Made by a program: the position numbers and the translations under genes. The notes under the pieces were generated by a model. The model was not told the DNA's origin. It was given only the letters and a program-made list of their open reading frames with translations, and did no database searches. Shown one piece after another: positions 50,336-62,943 of a DNA stretch of 64,000 nucleotides (its first letter is position 1; each line of letters starts with the position of its first letter). The stretch is from Sepiola atlantica (Eukaryota > Mollusca > Cephalopoda > Sepiida > Sepiolidae): the NCBI GenBank assembly GCA_963556195.1, contig OY744520.1:1237001-1301000 (forward strand), read 5' to 3'.

Positions 50336-52270
50336 TTTCTTTCTAACGTCAGAGCTTCCCGGCTAACGTATATATTTTTTTCAGTATGTACTTCAACAGA
50401 TGAATATAGCTTAGTAATATTATGACAATATATTTATGGCAAGTAAGCTTCACAAAAATGTTCATGTTTCATTGCCGAAGGAAATCATCAGGCTACTTTT
50501 GTAAATATGTGGTATGCGATTGTTTTTATATATTAGTTGTGTTTACTCTAGCTAACTGACCAATTAGATTCCTTGGTTTTATTACCTCGTTCCGGGCTAT
50601 TATTTCTATTAGCCAATGGATGTAAAGTTTTTTTTTCTGTGGAGAGATTTAAGCGCTGCCCACTTTTAAGTCGGTCAAATTAAAAATGGTGACCTTAACA
50701 CGTGGGAATTAAAATAATTTATCTGTTCTATAGTTGTTTACTACCTGTTGACATTTTAGATTTATTTTTTAGTTACGGTGTTTGTATTTATTTGGTTTAG
50801 ATTTTTTATTCATTTTATATTCATTTATTTATTGTATTCGTTATCCTAAAGTATATTTTCTGTGTATACAGTAAGTTACTATCTCTCTTCTACGATTTAG
50901 TCATTTTTGGTATCTTTTAAATTCAAAATTACATGTTATCGTTCAAATATAATCTACATAGACCGTCTGCATGTCCTGGCCCATCATAATATATTCCATT
51001 TAACTTCAGACGCACTTCCGCCTTTTTTAGATATCAGTAATGGTTCGATAATGATACTTTAAATCTGTATTTTCTGTTATTGAATGTGCTTTTCTGATTA
51101 TAACATATAGTTTAAAATTTTAGAGCGGTTTCTTGTACGTAGTATTTTTTTATGTTATTCTGGTGTTCATGTGTCAACGATACTTTTGGTTAAGCAGTTA
51201 TTTTTAATGGACAATGTAGGCGATTTTTTCAGTACAGTTTGTCTCTCTATCATAAACTTTCTTATTTCTATTTGAGTAATAACTATTACTGTCTGGGTTA
51301 TTACTATCTTTTATAATTATATTATTTTATAATTATATGTTATATAAGGGTTCTTGTTCTTGATTTAGTTATAACTTTTTCTACGCATTTTATTTTATTT
51401 TTCACTTTACTGTCATTTAGAATTTTATAATTGTGGGCATTATAAATTTTCACAGTAACTGTAATACAATTTATGCAATGATTTTAATAAAATGTAGGAA
51501 TTTATTTCCAAGTTAATTTTTTAAAATTTGGTTATATGGTGGGATCAACCAAAGGATGTTTCTCGTTCTTCTATTTTGATTTATATTATTGTTGTCCGTT
51601 TTTTTTTAAATTTAATTTCAATATTATTATACCCACTAGAGGTGTTATAAATGTTACTTAACTTATTAAATACCTTTTAGTTACTAAAGTTATTACGAAG
51701 CCTACGTTCGATAGAACTAGGAATATTTTATTATTTGTTGGGATGGTTGACTCGTATCAATTTTTATTTAGGTTGATAGTGACATCTAAAAAGTGAATTA
51801 TTGTTATCTTAGCTAATACTTCGTCGTTTATATCTATTTCTCATTTCAATATATATAATTATCTTGAAGTGTTCACCCTTGACCCTGTTAGAGTTCCTTA
51901 TAGTCAGTCTATTATCTCTATATAGACCGCTATGAATAGTATCACATATATTTGTGAGAATGTACATAATATACACACTTACAAAATATGACACCTCTGC
52001 AGAGTTCCAGGAAGCCATTGCCAAATTAAAGGATTTTGTTACCATAGTTGTTATCCATTGTTCAGTATTATTGATTAAAACGGATCTTCTACACTTTAAA
52101 GTATGTTGATTTCATCCTTGGATATGTCGGTACACATCTCTGCGAATTCTAACGCAATGTTAAAGAATTCTTCAGATAGAAATCTACAGTACTAGATTGT
52201 AGGCATGTACATTTATTTTAATTTTCGATATTATTGGATCAATCTATTACCTATAATATAACGAAGAAGT
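50336..52270 (-). mobile_element. Penelope-like element on the minus strand, decayed
   Basis: The minus-strand frame 52045-51809 reads FNLAMASWNSAEVSYFVSVY, then SGLYRDNRLTIRNSNRVKGE. This is the PLE reverse-transcriptase palm with YRDN in place of YRDD. Further 3' on the minus strand (about 51740-51480) are IPSSIERRLRNNFSN, VFNKLSNIYN and RRTRNILWLIPPYNQILKN followed by LGNKFLHFIK, the known PLE connector (RKRNI.W..PPY...). The 3' end at 50491-50340 holds CTGATGA (complement of 50485-50491), GAAAC (complement of 50466-50470), then aagcttacttgccataaata, a diverged match of the terminal repeat of the PLE at 33.9-36.6 kb. The GIY-YIG part (50550-51450) is too decayed to read. Confidence 0.75.
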
Positions 52271-52439
52271 TCTCTGTCTGTCTTTCTGTCTGTCTGTTCG
52301 TTCTCGAAAATGTTTGTAAACGTAAGAGGGGAGCGGGTAAATCCTATTTACTTAATTTTCAAGTGAGCGATAATCTTTGTAAACTTAAGAATTACATTGG
52401 GAAACTATTAATTACTTAATTCAGATTAAATTACATACG

Positions 52440-52510
52440 AATAAAGTATAAACAAATTTCACGACGAGACTGCCATTCGAACCCAGCATATGTTCAGTAT
52501 CTTACTAAAT
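52440..52510 (-). mobile_element. Possible SINE fragment
   Basis: gactgccattcgaacccagc complements a B-box-like gggttcgaatgg. Nothing else of a SINE is clear. Confidence 0.35.
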
Positions 52511-53680
52511 ATATTACTTTTTCAAGTAGTATATATAATGCTACCAAAACTCGCTCAACCAACGGGCGTGTTTTGCAATTTACATAATTATTTAATTCTA
52601 GATCTTGTTTTATTTGCTAAAGGGACGTTTTTGCTAATCCTTCAAATTTAATTATTTTAACGAATGCCAGGTTAAAATATTTTTTCTGGTCCTTTACAAG
52701 ATGTATACTAACTCTATCGCTAATTTTAGTTTATCGATGATCTGTTTACTGTCTTTAAGCAAGATCGACCCAGGAAAACAAAACAAATCTAAAGAAAAGA
52801 TAGAAAGGCAATATACGAACGAATTACTAAGAACGCATAGTAGTAAGTGCCGCCGATTTTGGTCAAATAAACATCGGTTCTAATACTGCAGTGACAGGTA
52901 AAAACAGGTTACTTATCAAACATAAAAAGTGTTGTAACTTGAATCTAATCCCGCTGGTAACAATACAAAATGAAACAAAAACAATGTATCGATTTATTAG
53001 AAGATTATTAATCTAAAACATAAGACTAAGGGCTACAGGACTGCAGGTTATGTAATCCCATTCCCGGAGTTAGCATTCTAGCATTAACATATTCTACAGT
53101 TTACTTGCCTATTTTCTTGTCAAACCTTTTGAAATGTTTAAATTTCTTTTTGCACATATTTGCTAAACGTCTACATAGCGCATCTCAGAGAGTTCACAGT
53201 TGAATATTAAAAGATTTAAAACACTCAGGACAAGTTTTTACTTATTTTGCTGTTGCCACCCTGACCTTGGTCGGTGTCTGGTCAACGCGTATATATTATT
53301 TCTTTCTCTCTCTTTGTCACCCATATGTCTCTCTCTTTCTCTTTCTTTTTCTCTTTCTTTCTCCGAACAACGTATGAAGTATTTACTAGTCTCAGGGACG
53401 AAACTGCACCTCAGCCATAACCTACCTCTTTTTATCCCTCCCCAATCTTGGCTGAGATACAGAATCTCGCGATTGAGTAAGCTTTGTTCTGGTAGGTGAC
53501 GCATGCGCTGTATAATTCCTGAGTCTCTTATTGCTTCGGCGAAGTAAATCTTCGCTGTATTGTCTTTTCTCTCATTTCATTTGGCCTTTACGTTGTGCCT
53601 TGCCAGTGGGCATGCTTAAATTAGTTTATATTATTGTTGTTTATTTGCATATTGAAGAGTAGTAATGAGGTAATTTTAAT
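52511..53680. other. No recognised gene; CT-rich tract at 53301-53364
   Basis: The stretch 53255-53620 is more GC-balanced, has a tgacgcatgcgctg sequence near 53497 that resembles an NRF1 site, and a CT-rich repeat. No coding match. Confidence 0.4.
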
Positions 53681-53689
53681 TACCACAAA

Positions 53690-55165
53690 ACGAGTTTAGC
53701 AGAGTCAGATTCTAACCCTGAGGCTGCAAAATTGTGCCAGGAAGAATACCTGAGTACGTCTGATTTCACTTGGGAATTCAAAGACTTAATGAGAGGCTTT
53801 AAACTTCCAATATTTAAGAAGGACTGACTAAAATAACAGTAATGGTTTTCGTTCGTCCCCAAAAGATTACTCATATACGGACTGAGTTCCAGAGAAACGG
53901 TTTCCTGACTTTGATGAAGCATCAGAATCGGTAACTAAATTTATTAAAACACTATTTGGGAAACCCGGAATTGCAATGGGATAAATTGCGAAGAACGCTA
54001 CTAGGCTTGTATGTAAATTAGTACACCGCAATAAAAGCGATAAGGAAACTATTTGGCATTCTACAGATGGTGGGGAGATGTCTGCTGAATTCGAGGGTTG
54101 TGTATCCAGATGGACTCACCAGAAGATGGGGTGTAGTTCAGACAAACCTTGCAGATATATTCGCTAATTCCCTGGAAGATAAGGATGTTATGGTTGATGT
54201 CATTCGGGGATCACCTGTGAGTGTCTATAAAACTGACCAGAAGAGGACAAGAACCCCTGGCAAAGAATAAGGTCGGGATATCAAAGTAGACGAGCCAAGA
54301 ATGGAGATAGGTTCGTGTGGGGAAAAACGCCTTAGAGACTAGAAATAATATAGTGATCATTTTAGAATTCAGAGAAATGTGAGACCATAATAAAAGAGAA
54401 TGATCCTTAAAGACCGGCTTATATTGATCCACACTGGGATGATATGTGTTGGTATACTGGATCTGCGGATATGAAAGACACAGGGCTACATACTGGCTAC
54501 CTATGTGGGTAATCCCCACGGTAAACAGGACCTACCTGCATGTAGTGTGATTGATTTTGCCATGAAGAAAAGCGATGCCGGTTTCCAAAGTCGAAACAAG
54601 AAGGGAACCCGATATATAAAACTACGTCTACGTCACATGGGTCAAAGAAACGACAATGTGTCACCCAGTTAGAAATAGCAGGGTGACTTTAATTAAAAGG
54701 CGGCTTAAATAAATCAAATGCTGTGTGTGGGGTTACTAAACCCATCGTTCGGTTAATTGCATTTAGAGAAAGTGTAGAGAAATGGGGCACAGAAAATGGA
54801 CTGCCTCGGCCTAGAGAGGAGAAATATAATTAGAAGTAATTTCCCAAACCATACGCACCACCTAGAGGACCCGTGAGAGAGGAATGGTATATGGGAACTG
54901 TGATAGATTTTTGTTGGCATTGCCCTTGTCAAGGTTGCACTGGTCTTCAAATAAGAGGAGAGGAAGCTGTCAGAAAAGAAGGAAAAAGAAAAAAGGAAAG
55001 AAAATTAAACCTGTCAACGCGTCTGATAATCATTTATAAATTAAAGCGCAATGAATCGTTGTGGCCATCCAGAATAGAACGGAAGGGGGAGAAAAGCAGA
55101 GAAAATGATATCTGTCAACGCGATTGGTATGTCGCTTTTTTATTCTGTGGGCAGGGGAAGAGTTA
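53690..55165. other. Unrecognised GC-balanced block, possibly decayed coding
   Basis: Several medium frames occur (54067-54270: VVYPDGLTRRWGVVQTNLAD then SLEDKDVMVDVIRG; about 53990-54130 in another frame: KETIWHSTDGGEMSAEFEGC then VSRWTHQKMGC; 54873-55166: EEWYMGTVIDFCWHCPCQGC then TG). Base composition differs from the AT-rich neighbours, and the reading jumps between frames, as in old pseudogenes of retroelements. I cannot name a family. Confidence 0.35.
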
Positions 55166-55480
55166 ATATATAATCACTTTCTGAATGAATAAAGTAGTAA
55201 ATCGTTTTACTACAGTTTGTAATTTCGTCTGATACACTGGTCGAAGAGCTTTTAGTACCGTCATGTGCGGTGCTAATTGTGTGGAAAATACGAAAATGAT
55301 GCTGGCAGTTGTTGTTATGACTAGATTCTCCTGTTTTGTCACGATTTAGTGAGCAATTAAGTTAGAAGATAAACCAAATGACCAATACAAACAATCGTGT
55401 TCCTTTATCTTTTTTTGCAGGAATGGGTGGGACGACATTACGGATAACAATGCTACTGTTCGGACATTTTTTTATGAGGA

Positions 55481-55674
55481 TTGATAATTTGCATTATTCG
55501 AACTACTGTTCGAATTTTGAACATTATGCTTACAACGTTTCGGTCGATGTTCGACATAAAAATTCCCGAGTTCCACAAGATGCCCCTGAAGAAGGTTGTA
55601 GATTAAATTGGCCGAAACATTGTGAGAATAACATCCAATATGAGAAAAGTAGTTCGAATAATCCAAATAATACA
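55481..55674. mobile_element. ~195-bp inverted-repeat element with ribozyme-like core
   Basis: The left arm ttgataatttgcattattcg then aactact.ttc pairs with the right arm gaaaagtagttcgaataatcc then aaataatacaa. Further in, acaacgtttcggtc pairs with ggccgaaacattgtg. On the plus strand CTGAAGA (55586-55592) and GAAAC (55614-55618) are separated by GGTT...GGCC, which can form a short wobble stem. One arm recurs at 32150-32226. Confidence 0.6.
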
Positions 55675-55699
55675 ACACTACTACTGTTGATGACGACGG

Positions 55700-56440
55700 T
55701 TGCGTGCAGATATAGTGATAGAATCTCTAGTCAAGAAGACAAGATGACCATGACAAGGTCAAAGTAGTTAATAACCTTGATGGTTGATCTAAGAACATTT
55801 GATGTATTATTTAATAGATTAAAAATGAGGTGCGTGAATTGAGAAACGCCAGAAATGAAGAAGCACTATAATGACAGATATATCCAGTTATTGTATTCTC
55901 TGGAACAAGAAGAATCCCAAATAGAATGTTAATGAAAATATATAAATGCTTTCGTAAAGTAAATTCAATTGTAAAGGACTAAGTAATGTACTTCAGTTCT
56001 CCCTATATTTTAGCATAGCACCTTTAAACAGAAGGGTGTAACTTGGCCGTTTAACTTTCTTAAAGGCTTTCAAAATCCAAGATATTCTGTAGCTTTTCAT
56101 TCGCTGTGGGTTTGTCGTTAGTCAACACGAAAGTTAAAGTATTCCTTTGTTTAGTATTACGAGTAACACTGTAACAATATTCGAATCGTCATTTCATTGA
56201 TGATCTTATAGATAGACTGGTACTCGAATCTCTGCGTGCGAATGTATAGAACTGCGGTGGATTGCTGTGTGTCTGACACCTATCCATCTCTCGCTCTGTC
56301 TTTTCTCATTTCTACTCTTCTCCTGTCTTTCTGTGTCTATTTATCTATTTCGATTCCTTTTGATGTTTGTTTTTGACACTTAAATGTAAAAGGCTATTGT
56401 TGTGTATAGGAACATTCTAAGTAAGGGGTTTGGGCAACGC
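55700..56440. other. No recognised gene
   Basis: Short frames only. Confidence 0.45.
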
Positions 56441-57700
56441 GATGTCTGTTCGCATTATATTTGAATCTCTACATGTTAATACAGTCAGGGAAGCAGGAAA
56501 CATAGAGGGAATTCCAAAGTTTAGCAGTTCGAGGGAAGAAATTATTAGAGTAGAAAGCTTTCCGGCATTTTGGGTCCTTTACCGTTAATGGGTTGGGTTT
56601 TGCTGCTTGTCGGGTTAGTCGGGGGTATTTACGTCGAGGGGGAACAAGTTCCACTAGTTCGTCAGAGCATATTCTATTAAAGTACTTGTAAAACTAGCAC
56701 AGGGATGCAACATTGCGGTGATGGGACAATGGTTGAGTTTGGTTTACAGTGCGGGATCTATTAGATTAAGAGACTTTTTAGGCCTTGTCTAAGATGGATA
56801 GACTAGTGGTTGGTGCACCAGCCCAGATGTGGCAACAATACTCTATGCGTGGGTGAATGGGGGCTTTGTAGAAATATAGGCAGCCTATTTTCTTTTGCAG
56901 CAGCCTTGGCAATGTCTTCCATGTATTCGTTCCAATTCATGTTGTCTGTGAATGTTCGGGTGAGATGATGAACTCTCGGTCAGAGCCATGGTTTCTTGTA
57001 ATTGTTAATGTAAAAAATCTTTGTCTTTGTAGCATTTAATGTCACTATCCATTTACGTCCCCAATCCATCACAGACTGGAGGTCGTTTTCTAAAGTTTCA
57101 GTGTGCATTCGTTTTTCTCAAATGTCTGGTATAAAGCGTAGTGTTATCAGCAAATATATCCGTAGCGGACACAATGTTATCAGGGAGGTTGTTTATGTAT
57201 ATCAGAAATAATAAACGTCTTAGGATCGAGCCCTTTGGCACACCCGTATTAATGTCATGTTGTTTGGATATACGGCTATCGAGGGCAACCTGGATGTTTC
57301 TCTTGTCTAAGAAGGATCTGACAATATTACGTATTCGTCCAGTAATACCGAATGATTTAATTTGTATGCCAGACCTTGCCAAGGACTTTGGATATATCAA
57401 GGGCTACCGCCCATTCTTTTCCTACCTTGTCCAGTGCGTGGTATATGCGTTCAGAGATAATCGTTAGGATATCTGTCGAGTTGTGGACTAGCGCTTGATT
57501 GATTAATGACTCAAGAATTTTAGCGAAGAGGGGAAGAAGATTGATGGAGTCAGTTCTTTCATCCGAATTCCTGAATACTTGTAAGACAGAAGCAATTTTC
57601 CAGCTATCCGGGAAGCAAGATTCGGCAAGGCTTTTGTTGTATAGCTTGGAACAAACAAGGGATAGGTCAGCAGAGCATTTCTTATTAGTATAGCAGGGAT
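56440..57700 (-). pseudogene. Jockey-like LINE, RT palm to C-terminus
   Basis: The minus-strand frame 57400-57098 reads KSFGITGRIRNIVRSFLDKR, QVALDSRISKQHDINTGVPK, GSILRRLLFLIYINNLPDN and TDIFADNTTLYTR. These are LINE reverse-transcriptase motifs in which the palm F/YADD has become FADN. It continues into LENDLQSVMDWGRKWIVTLN. After further damage the end at 56654-56469 reads ELVPPRRKYPRLTRQAAKPN, then CRKAFYSNNFFPRTAKLWNS then L...CFPD, the conserved C-terminus of this LINE group. It is 5'-truncated at about 57700 and its family matches the piece at 28.6-30.4 kb. Confidence 0.82.
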
Positions 57701-59354
57701 AAGATGAAGACTACACTACCTAATGGTTGGCATAAATGAACCTTCTACGCATTTTCCTTTTCTCAGACGAAGGATATTATCTGGTCGGAATTTTACGGAA
57801 TTTCCTGGCCACAAAATCTTAATAAATTGTTCTGTCCATCGTCCGAAACTTACGTCATGGAAATTCCTACGTTTTAATATATTTTTAACAAAAGCATTCG
57901 TCGTTTTAATTCTATAGTTTCGAGTATTTGTCTTTCGCCAGTAAACTTATGACTAAATCCCGTCTCTTGCCCCATCGTGTGATAATATTAGATAAAGCGT
58001 TCGGTATGTCATTCAACATGGTGGCTAGTGCAGATGTGTTTATATTAAATATTTGTTTACAAGTTCCGTAACCCCAAATCACTTGAGAGAACTGTTGTTG
58101 GGATTTTTTTCCAAATAGTAAACATACAAATGTTAAAGGGAGACCAACACCGAAAGGTAATTATTTTTCATAACAGTAAGAAGTAAATAAAAAATACAAA
58201 AGATAACAGTAGCACAATATACTACAACCTGCGGCAAGTGTGTACACCTCACCAAATATAAAAAATACACACTAAACAGACACGTAAGTACGCATACATA
58301 CATATTTACACAATTAGATAACCTAGAATAACTAAAACTTATAAAAATATAACAGGATTTATTTTCCTCACAAATAATACACCAAAATTACGCAACACAT
58401 GTCAGTCTGCTTAATACGTTGATATATGAAAAGACTGACTTACAAAGATTTGTAGAGGCACGTCGAACATAACTGGCATATGCATATAGCAAACAACTGG
58501 CCGTTTGGTTTTTCACAAGCACCTGGCCTGATGGTGAAAAGACGACGCACGTGACAGAATTAGTCTGGACTAAATAGAAGCAGTTGACAATGAATAATGC
58601 CACTTCCGTGATTAAACAGTAAAAGGGAAGATGGGAGAGATTTGGACAAACATATTGCCTCTCAATTTTAAAACAGAGAACAGAAAAATTGAAGTTTTAC
58701 ATGAGTGACTATGTGGTTAAATATTAAAATATGGTTTACTCATCTACTCTCGTTTTCAAAGGATCTGTGAAAAAAGTAACCACAATACACCTATTAATCA
58801 TAGTTAAAATCCTGTGATTACATTAAGAAAACTGTCTCGGTTATTAGAGCTTATATAAAAGATTAGTTGAAGAATACATTAAACGTAATAAACGAAGGAG
58901 CTTTAGCTTGAAAAGGCCATTCGCAGACAATAATAAACTGGTCAGTTTGAATAGCTTTTGATAGCTAGAAACTGTTGTTTAGCCCTGGTGCAACACGTAT
59001 CCTCGGTGGGTTGAGACCACTTCCTACGAGAAAGGACGTTATTACAAGGGAATATGAAATTCGCAAACGATTCACAGTCGAATATGTATCTGTTCGAGAT
59101 GATTTTAACAGCATTCGTTTTTGCAGTTTTTGAAGGAGGTGTCGCCATTCTGCCGCATACAGCGCTTGGTCTTTTCAAATGATCACCCAATTGGTACTGC
59201 CAAGGCTCAACGTCGGGGGAACTTTCGTGTGATCTAATAAAAACCTGTGTGTCAGTATGAGTATGCTGTATATTAGAAGCTAAAGCAATCATAATCTCAA
59301 TGACTACTTATGGGACAGGTTATGGCAAATATTTGTTGATATTATATTTGAAGA
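57701..59354. other. No recognised gene
   Basis: Only short frames. I could assign no repeat. Confidence 0.45.
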
Positions 59355-59650
59355 CTAGTAGTAATCTGCTGGGAAACAGTCCCGAGATAATGTATTCCAC
59401 AGACGGAAACCCTTTACAAAAAATCTCCGTCTATGTAAATTCTGCCTGACACTAGGCACATGGAGGAAGAAGGGAAAGTATTTTTCCGCTGTGGTAATAA
59501 GACGAGTTCTTGTTGTAAATGTCTTACAAAGATGAACCAAAGATTAATCCAATCTAAATGGTCGGCAAAGTAATATCAGGCAGAAGGGCGGGGGTCATTA
59601 TGTGTTCTTGAGCAGAAGGGAAAGTATTTTTCCGCTGTGGTAATAAGACT
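59355..59650 (-). pseudogene. LINE C-terminal fragment with 40-bp repeat
   Basis: The minus frame 59540-59355 reads LVHLCKTFTTRTRLITTAEK-like sequence, PFFLHVPSVRQNLHRRRFFV then KGFRLWNTLSRDCFPADYY. R.WN.L...CFP is the C-terminal signature shared with the LINE at 56.5 kb, but the rest differs, so it is another lineage. A 36-bp piece (agaagggaaagtatttttcc and onward) is repeated about 142 bp away at 59611. Confidence 0.65.
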
Positions 59651-59957
59651 AGTTACAAGGGAAATCGAACAGAGAGGCCAGTGTGGATATACAGCTAGAA
59701 TCCATACCAACAGAAAAATCGCTTAAGAAAGCCATTAAATCAAGGATTTATACGATGGTTAATAATAAACTTTTTGTAAAGATGTTGCGAGTCTAGATTT
59801 GATTAAGAGTTTCTGAAAAGAAAAACCATGGCAAAGTACGGAAAATTGTAAGAATGTTTTACGCCTACAGTTTGATCAAGTAAGGTATGTTATTTGTGTT
59901 GCGTATTTCTGCTGCTTGTCAAGTAGTAAATGTATTGCATGAACAGTTTGTTTGTAT

Positions 59958-62860
59958 TATTATTATTTACTCACTAGGAGTTATCACACTGGTCATCGTC
60001 AGTGATCGCCCACTACCAACAACCTGTGGTATTCCCTGGAGTCTGAGTGACAACAAGTCTCCTCAGACTTCCAGTATGCTCCACCTCTTTTCGTTCATCA
60101 CCGCTGATGACATTGCGGTATCGCAACAGCCACCTACCACCGATTTCACGGTTATAAGGGCCATTGGTCTCCTCTGGGGCCCGGATGGCAACAAGCCTCT
60201 CCAAGGTCCCAGAGCTGTCCGCACTCTTCCAGTGGAGGTCTGGTTTGCGCTTTCCCTCCTCGACCCTCTGTCCATAATTTTCTTGGTGTCAGCCTATGCT
60301 TGCGCCTCTCTCGTGCGGTTGTATTTTCCTCGGTTCTGTTTTCTTGTGCATCCATGTGTTTGTTCTCCATTCGTTGCTTATGTGGATTGGTTTCCGCATT
60401 CGAGGACATTTCTCAGGATTGTAGCTGTTTTGATCATTACTGTCCTTTGTATGGTCTCAGTTATCCCTTTGACTCCTATTTCTCCTAGTCTTTTCTCCAT
60501 GTTTTTGGGGACTGTTCCTAGTGCTCCTGTGATTATTGGTGTTATACTGACTTTCTTCATGTTCCATATTCCTTTCAGTTCTCTGGCAAGTTCATTATAT
60601 TTGCTTCTTTTTTCCGTCTCTTTGATCTTCACTCTGTGGTCTGCTGGAACAGCAAAGTCCACGATTTTGCAGGATTTTTCTTTCTTGTTGATTATTATCA
60701 TATCCGGTTTCCTTGCTGTTATGGGTTTGTCTGTTTGTACATTCATATCCCATATGATTTTGTGTTTTTCGTTTTCTAGTACAGTTTCTGGTTTGTGTTT
60801 GTACCGTTTTCTTGCATATTCGAAATTCAGTTGTTTGCACATTTCCCGGTGTACTTCTTTCCCCATGCTGTCATGTCTGTTCTTGTATTCCCTTTGTGCT
60901 AGCTTGCTGCATTCACTTATTATATGATTTATCGTTTCGTCTCTTTGTCCACACAATCTGCATTTGCTGTTTTCCTGGGTTTTATCTATCTTTGCTTTAA
61001 TAAAGTTTGTCCTAATCGCATTGTTCTGTGCGGCCGTCAGCAGAGATTCCGTTTCTCTGTTCAGGTTTCCTTTTCTTAGCCATGCCCAGCTGTTTTCATT
61101 GGCTTCATCGCTTGTGAGTCTTATAAAGCGTCCATGTAGTTGTTTTTCTTCCCACTTTTCCTTTCTTGTCTTTTTGTTTCTGGGTCAGTGCTTCCGAGGT
61201 TGTTTGTTGGGCTGGTGTCTCTTGTTGTGGTGATCAGTCTTTCCGTGTTCTGGGTTACATATTTCTCCAGCTCTTTTTTGGTGTCTTCCACACAGTCTTC
61301 TATACTTACCAGTCCTCTACCTCCTTCATATCTTTTCACGTAGAGTCTGTCCGTGTCGTCTTTTGGGTGCAGTGCATTGTGCATAGTCATTAGTTTTCTA
61401 GTTCTTTGGTCAAGGTGCCTGAGTTCTTCTTTGGTCCAGCCTATGAATGGTCCAGAGTATCTTATTAGTGATACAGCTCATGTGTTTATCCCTTTTACTA
61501 GGTTTCTGCTATGTAGTTTAGTTTCTAAGAGTTTCCTTGTTCTTCGTAGATATTCTTTTCCAATCTTCTCTTTCATTTCTGTATATTTGATTGTGTCTGC
61601 TTCCAGAACTCTCAGGTATTTGTAACCCTCTTGTTCTCCTAGCGCCCTTATCTCCTCTTGGTTGGGGAGTTCTATACCTTCTGTCTTTTCCAGTTTTCCT
61701 CTTTTGATCTCTAGCAGTGCACATTTTTCTATTCCAAACTCCATTTGGATATCCTGGCTGAATATCCTGGTTGTATTTATCAGCTTTTCCAGTTCTTTTT
61801 TGTTTTTTGCAAACAGTTTAAGGTCATCCATGTACATCAGGTGGTTTATTCTTTGTTCTGTATCCGTAAACCTGTATCCGGCATCACACTTTCTGAGTAT
61901 GTAGTTGAGTGGCATCATGGCTATTATAAACAGTAGTGGTGATAGAGAGTCTCCTTGAAAAATGCCTCTCTGTATTTTTATCTCAGACAGGTATTGTCCT
62001 CCGGCTGTCAGTTTTAGTCTCCATGTTTCCATTGCTTTCTGGATGAGATTAATAATCCTGTCTGGTATCTTGTATATTTTTAAGCATTCAATTATCCATG
62101 TTTGGGGGATTCTGTCGTAGGCTTTCTTGTAGTCAATCCATGCCATGCTTATGCTCTTCACCTCCTTCAGAGTCTTTTGATCAATGTATAGTAGATCATG
62201 TGCCCTCTTTGTCCTTTCCGGCATCCTTTTTGTTCCTCGGGGAGCAGTCCACGTTTGTCCAGGGATTGGTAGATTTGTTCTCTCAGTTGTGCTGTGAGAA
62301 TTTTCCATTATTGGTAGACATGTTATCGGTCTGTAGTTGCTGGGGGTCGTTCCCTTTTTGGGGTCTTTTTGTATTAGTGTTGTTCTTCCTTCCGTCATCC
62401 GTTTTTGTAAAACTGGCTTTCATTGTTTTCAAAGGTCCTGTTCTGTTTGCTCTGTTCTGATTTGTACCTGTATCATCTCAGTCTTCCTTCTATTGCTGCT
62501 ATCCTTTGTTTTATTTCTTCATGTTTCTCATTTAGTTTTTCCTTGCGTTTCTGATTTTTGCTTCTTAATCGTTTCATGTCTTCCTTCCTTCTGTTCACGG
62601 TTTTAGCTTCTTTCCAAAGTTTGGGGATCTGGGTTTCCAGTCTGATTTCCCATCCAGGTTTTGTCGGTCCTCTCTTTTGTCCATTCTCTTCGTTTCTTAG
62701 TTTCATACTTACCGATTTTGCCCCTGCATATATCAGGTTGTTTAGGTCTGTAATAGTTTCTGTTGGGATGTGTGTGAGGAGTCTGTTTACTCTTTCTGTT
62801 TCTGCTTTTAACTTCTTCGCTACTTCATTCCTGAGAGATGGGAGTTTTGTTTAATTTTAT
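59958..62860 (-). mobile_element. R4/Dong-like LINE with restriction-like endonuclease
   Basis: Read on the minus strand, the order is: 62855-62473, N-terminal region (KLRNEENGQKRGPTKPGWEI, a Lys/Glu-rich helix). 62398-61478, reverse transcriptase in one open frame of 306 codons: NYRPITCLPIMENS, MAWIDYKKAYDRIPQTWIIE, KIQRGIFQGDSLSPLLFIIA and HLMYMDDLKLFAKNKKELEK, so the palm YMDD is intact. 61390-61121, thumb and linker (MTMHNALHPKDDTDRLYVKR). 60956-60378, CGQRDETINHIISEC (CCHC finger), then KPDMIIINKKEKSCKIVDFA then VPADHRVK, the PD-(D/E)XK restriction-like endonuclease, then ITGALGTVPKNME. The 3' UTR is 60275-59958, ending gtgagtaaataataataat. A C-terminal CCHC plus REL endonuclease places it in the R2/R4/NeSL group. 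Frameshifts between the blocks and truncation inside the ORF at 62860 make it inactive. Confidence 0.9.
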
Positions 62861-62892
62861 TAATAATAATAATAATAATAATGATAATAATG

Positions 62893-62942
<50 letters not shown>
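62861..62942. repeat. (AAT)n microsatellite
   Basis: An AAT run with a few GATAAT interruptions, abutting the truncated 5' end of the R4/Dong-like LINE. On the LINE's coding strand it is an ATT repeat, not TAA. Confidence 0.95.

Positions 62943-62943
<1 letters not shown>

Noticed and set aside
53480..53520. Promoter with NRF1-like site
   Set aside because: A single motif without a transcript, CpG island or downstream exon is not enough.
59887..60927. 346-codon forward frame, apparently a membrane protein
   Set aside because: It lies antisense to the R4/Dong-like LINE ORF and UTR, whose zinc-finger and endonuclease motifs are on the minus strand; the hydrophobicity is the complement of a charged Lys/Glu-rich protein.
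61121..62854. Several forward frames rich in Phe/Ser/Leu
   Set aside because: Antisense shadows of the LINE reverse transcriptase.
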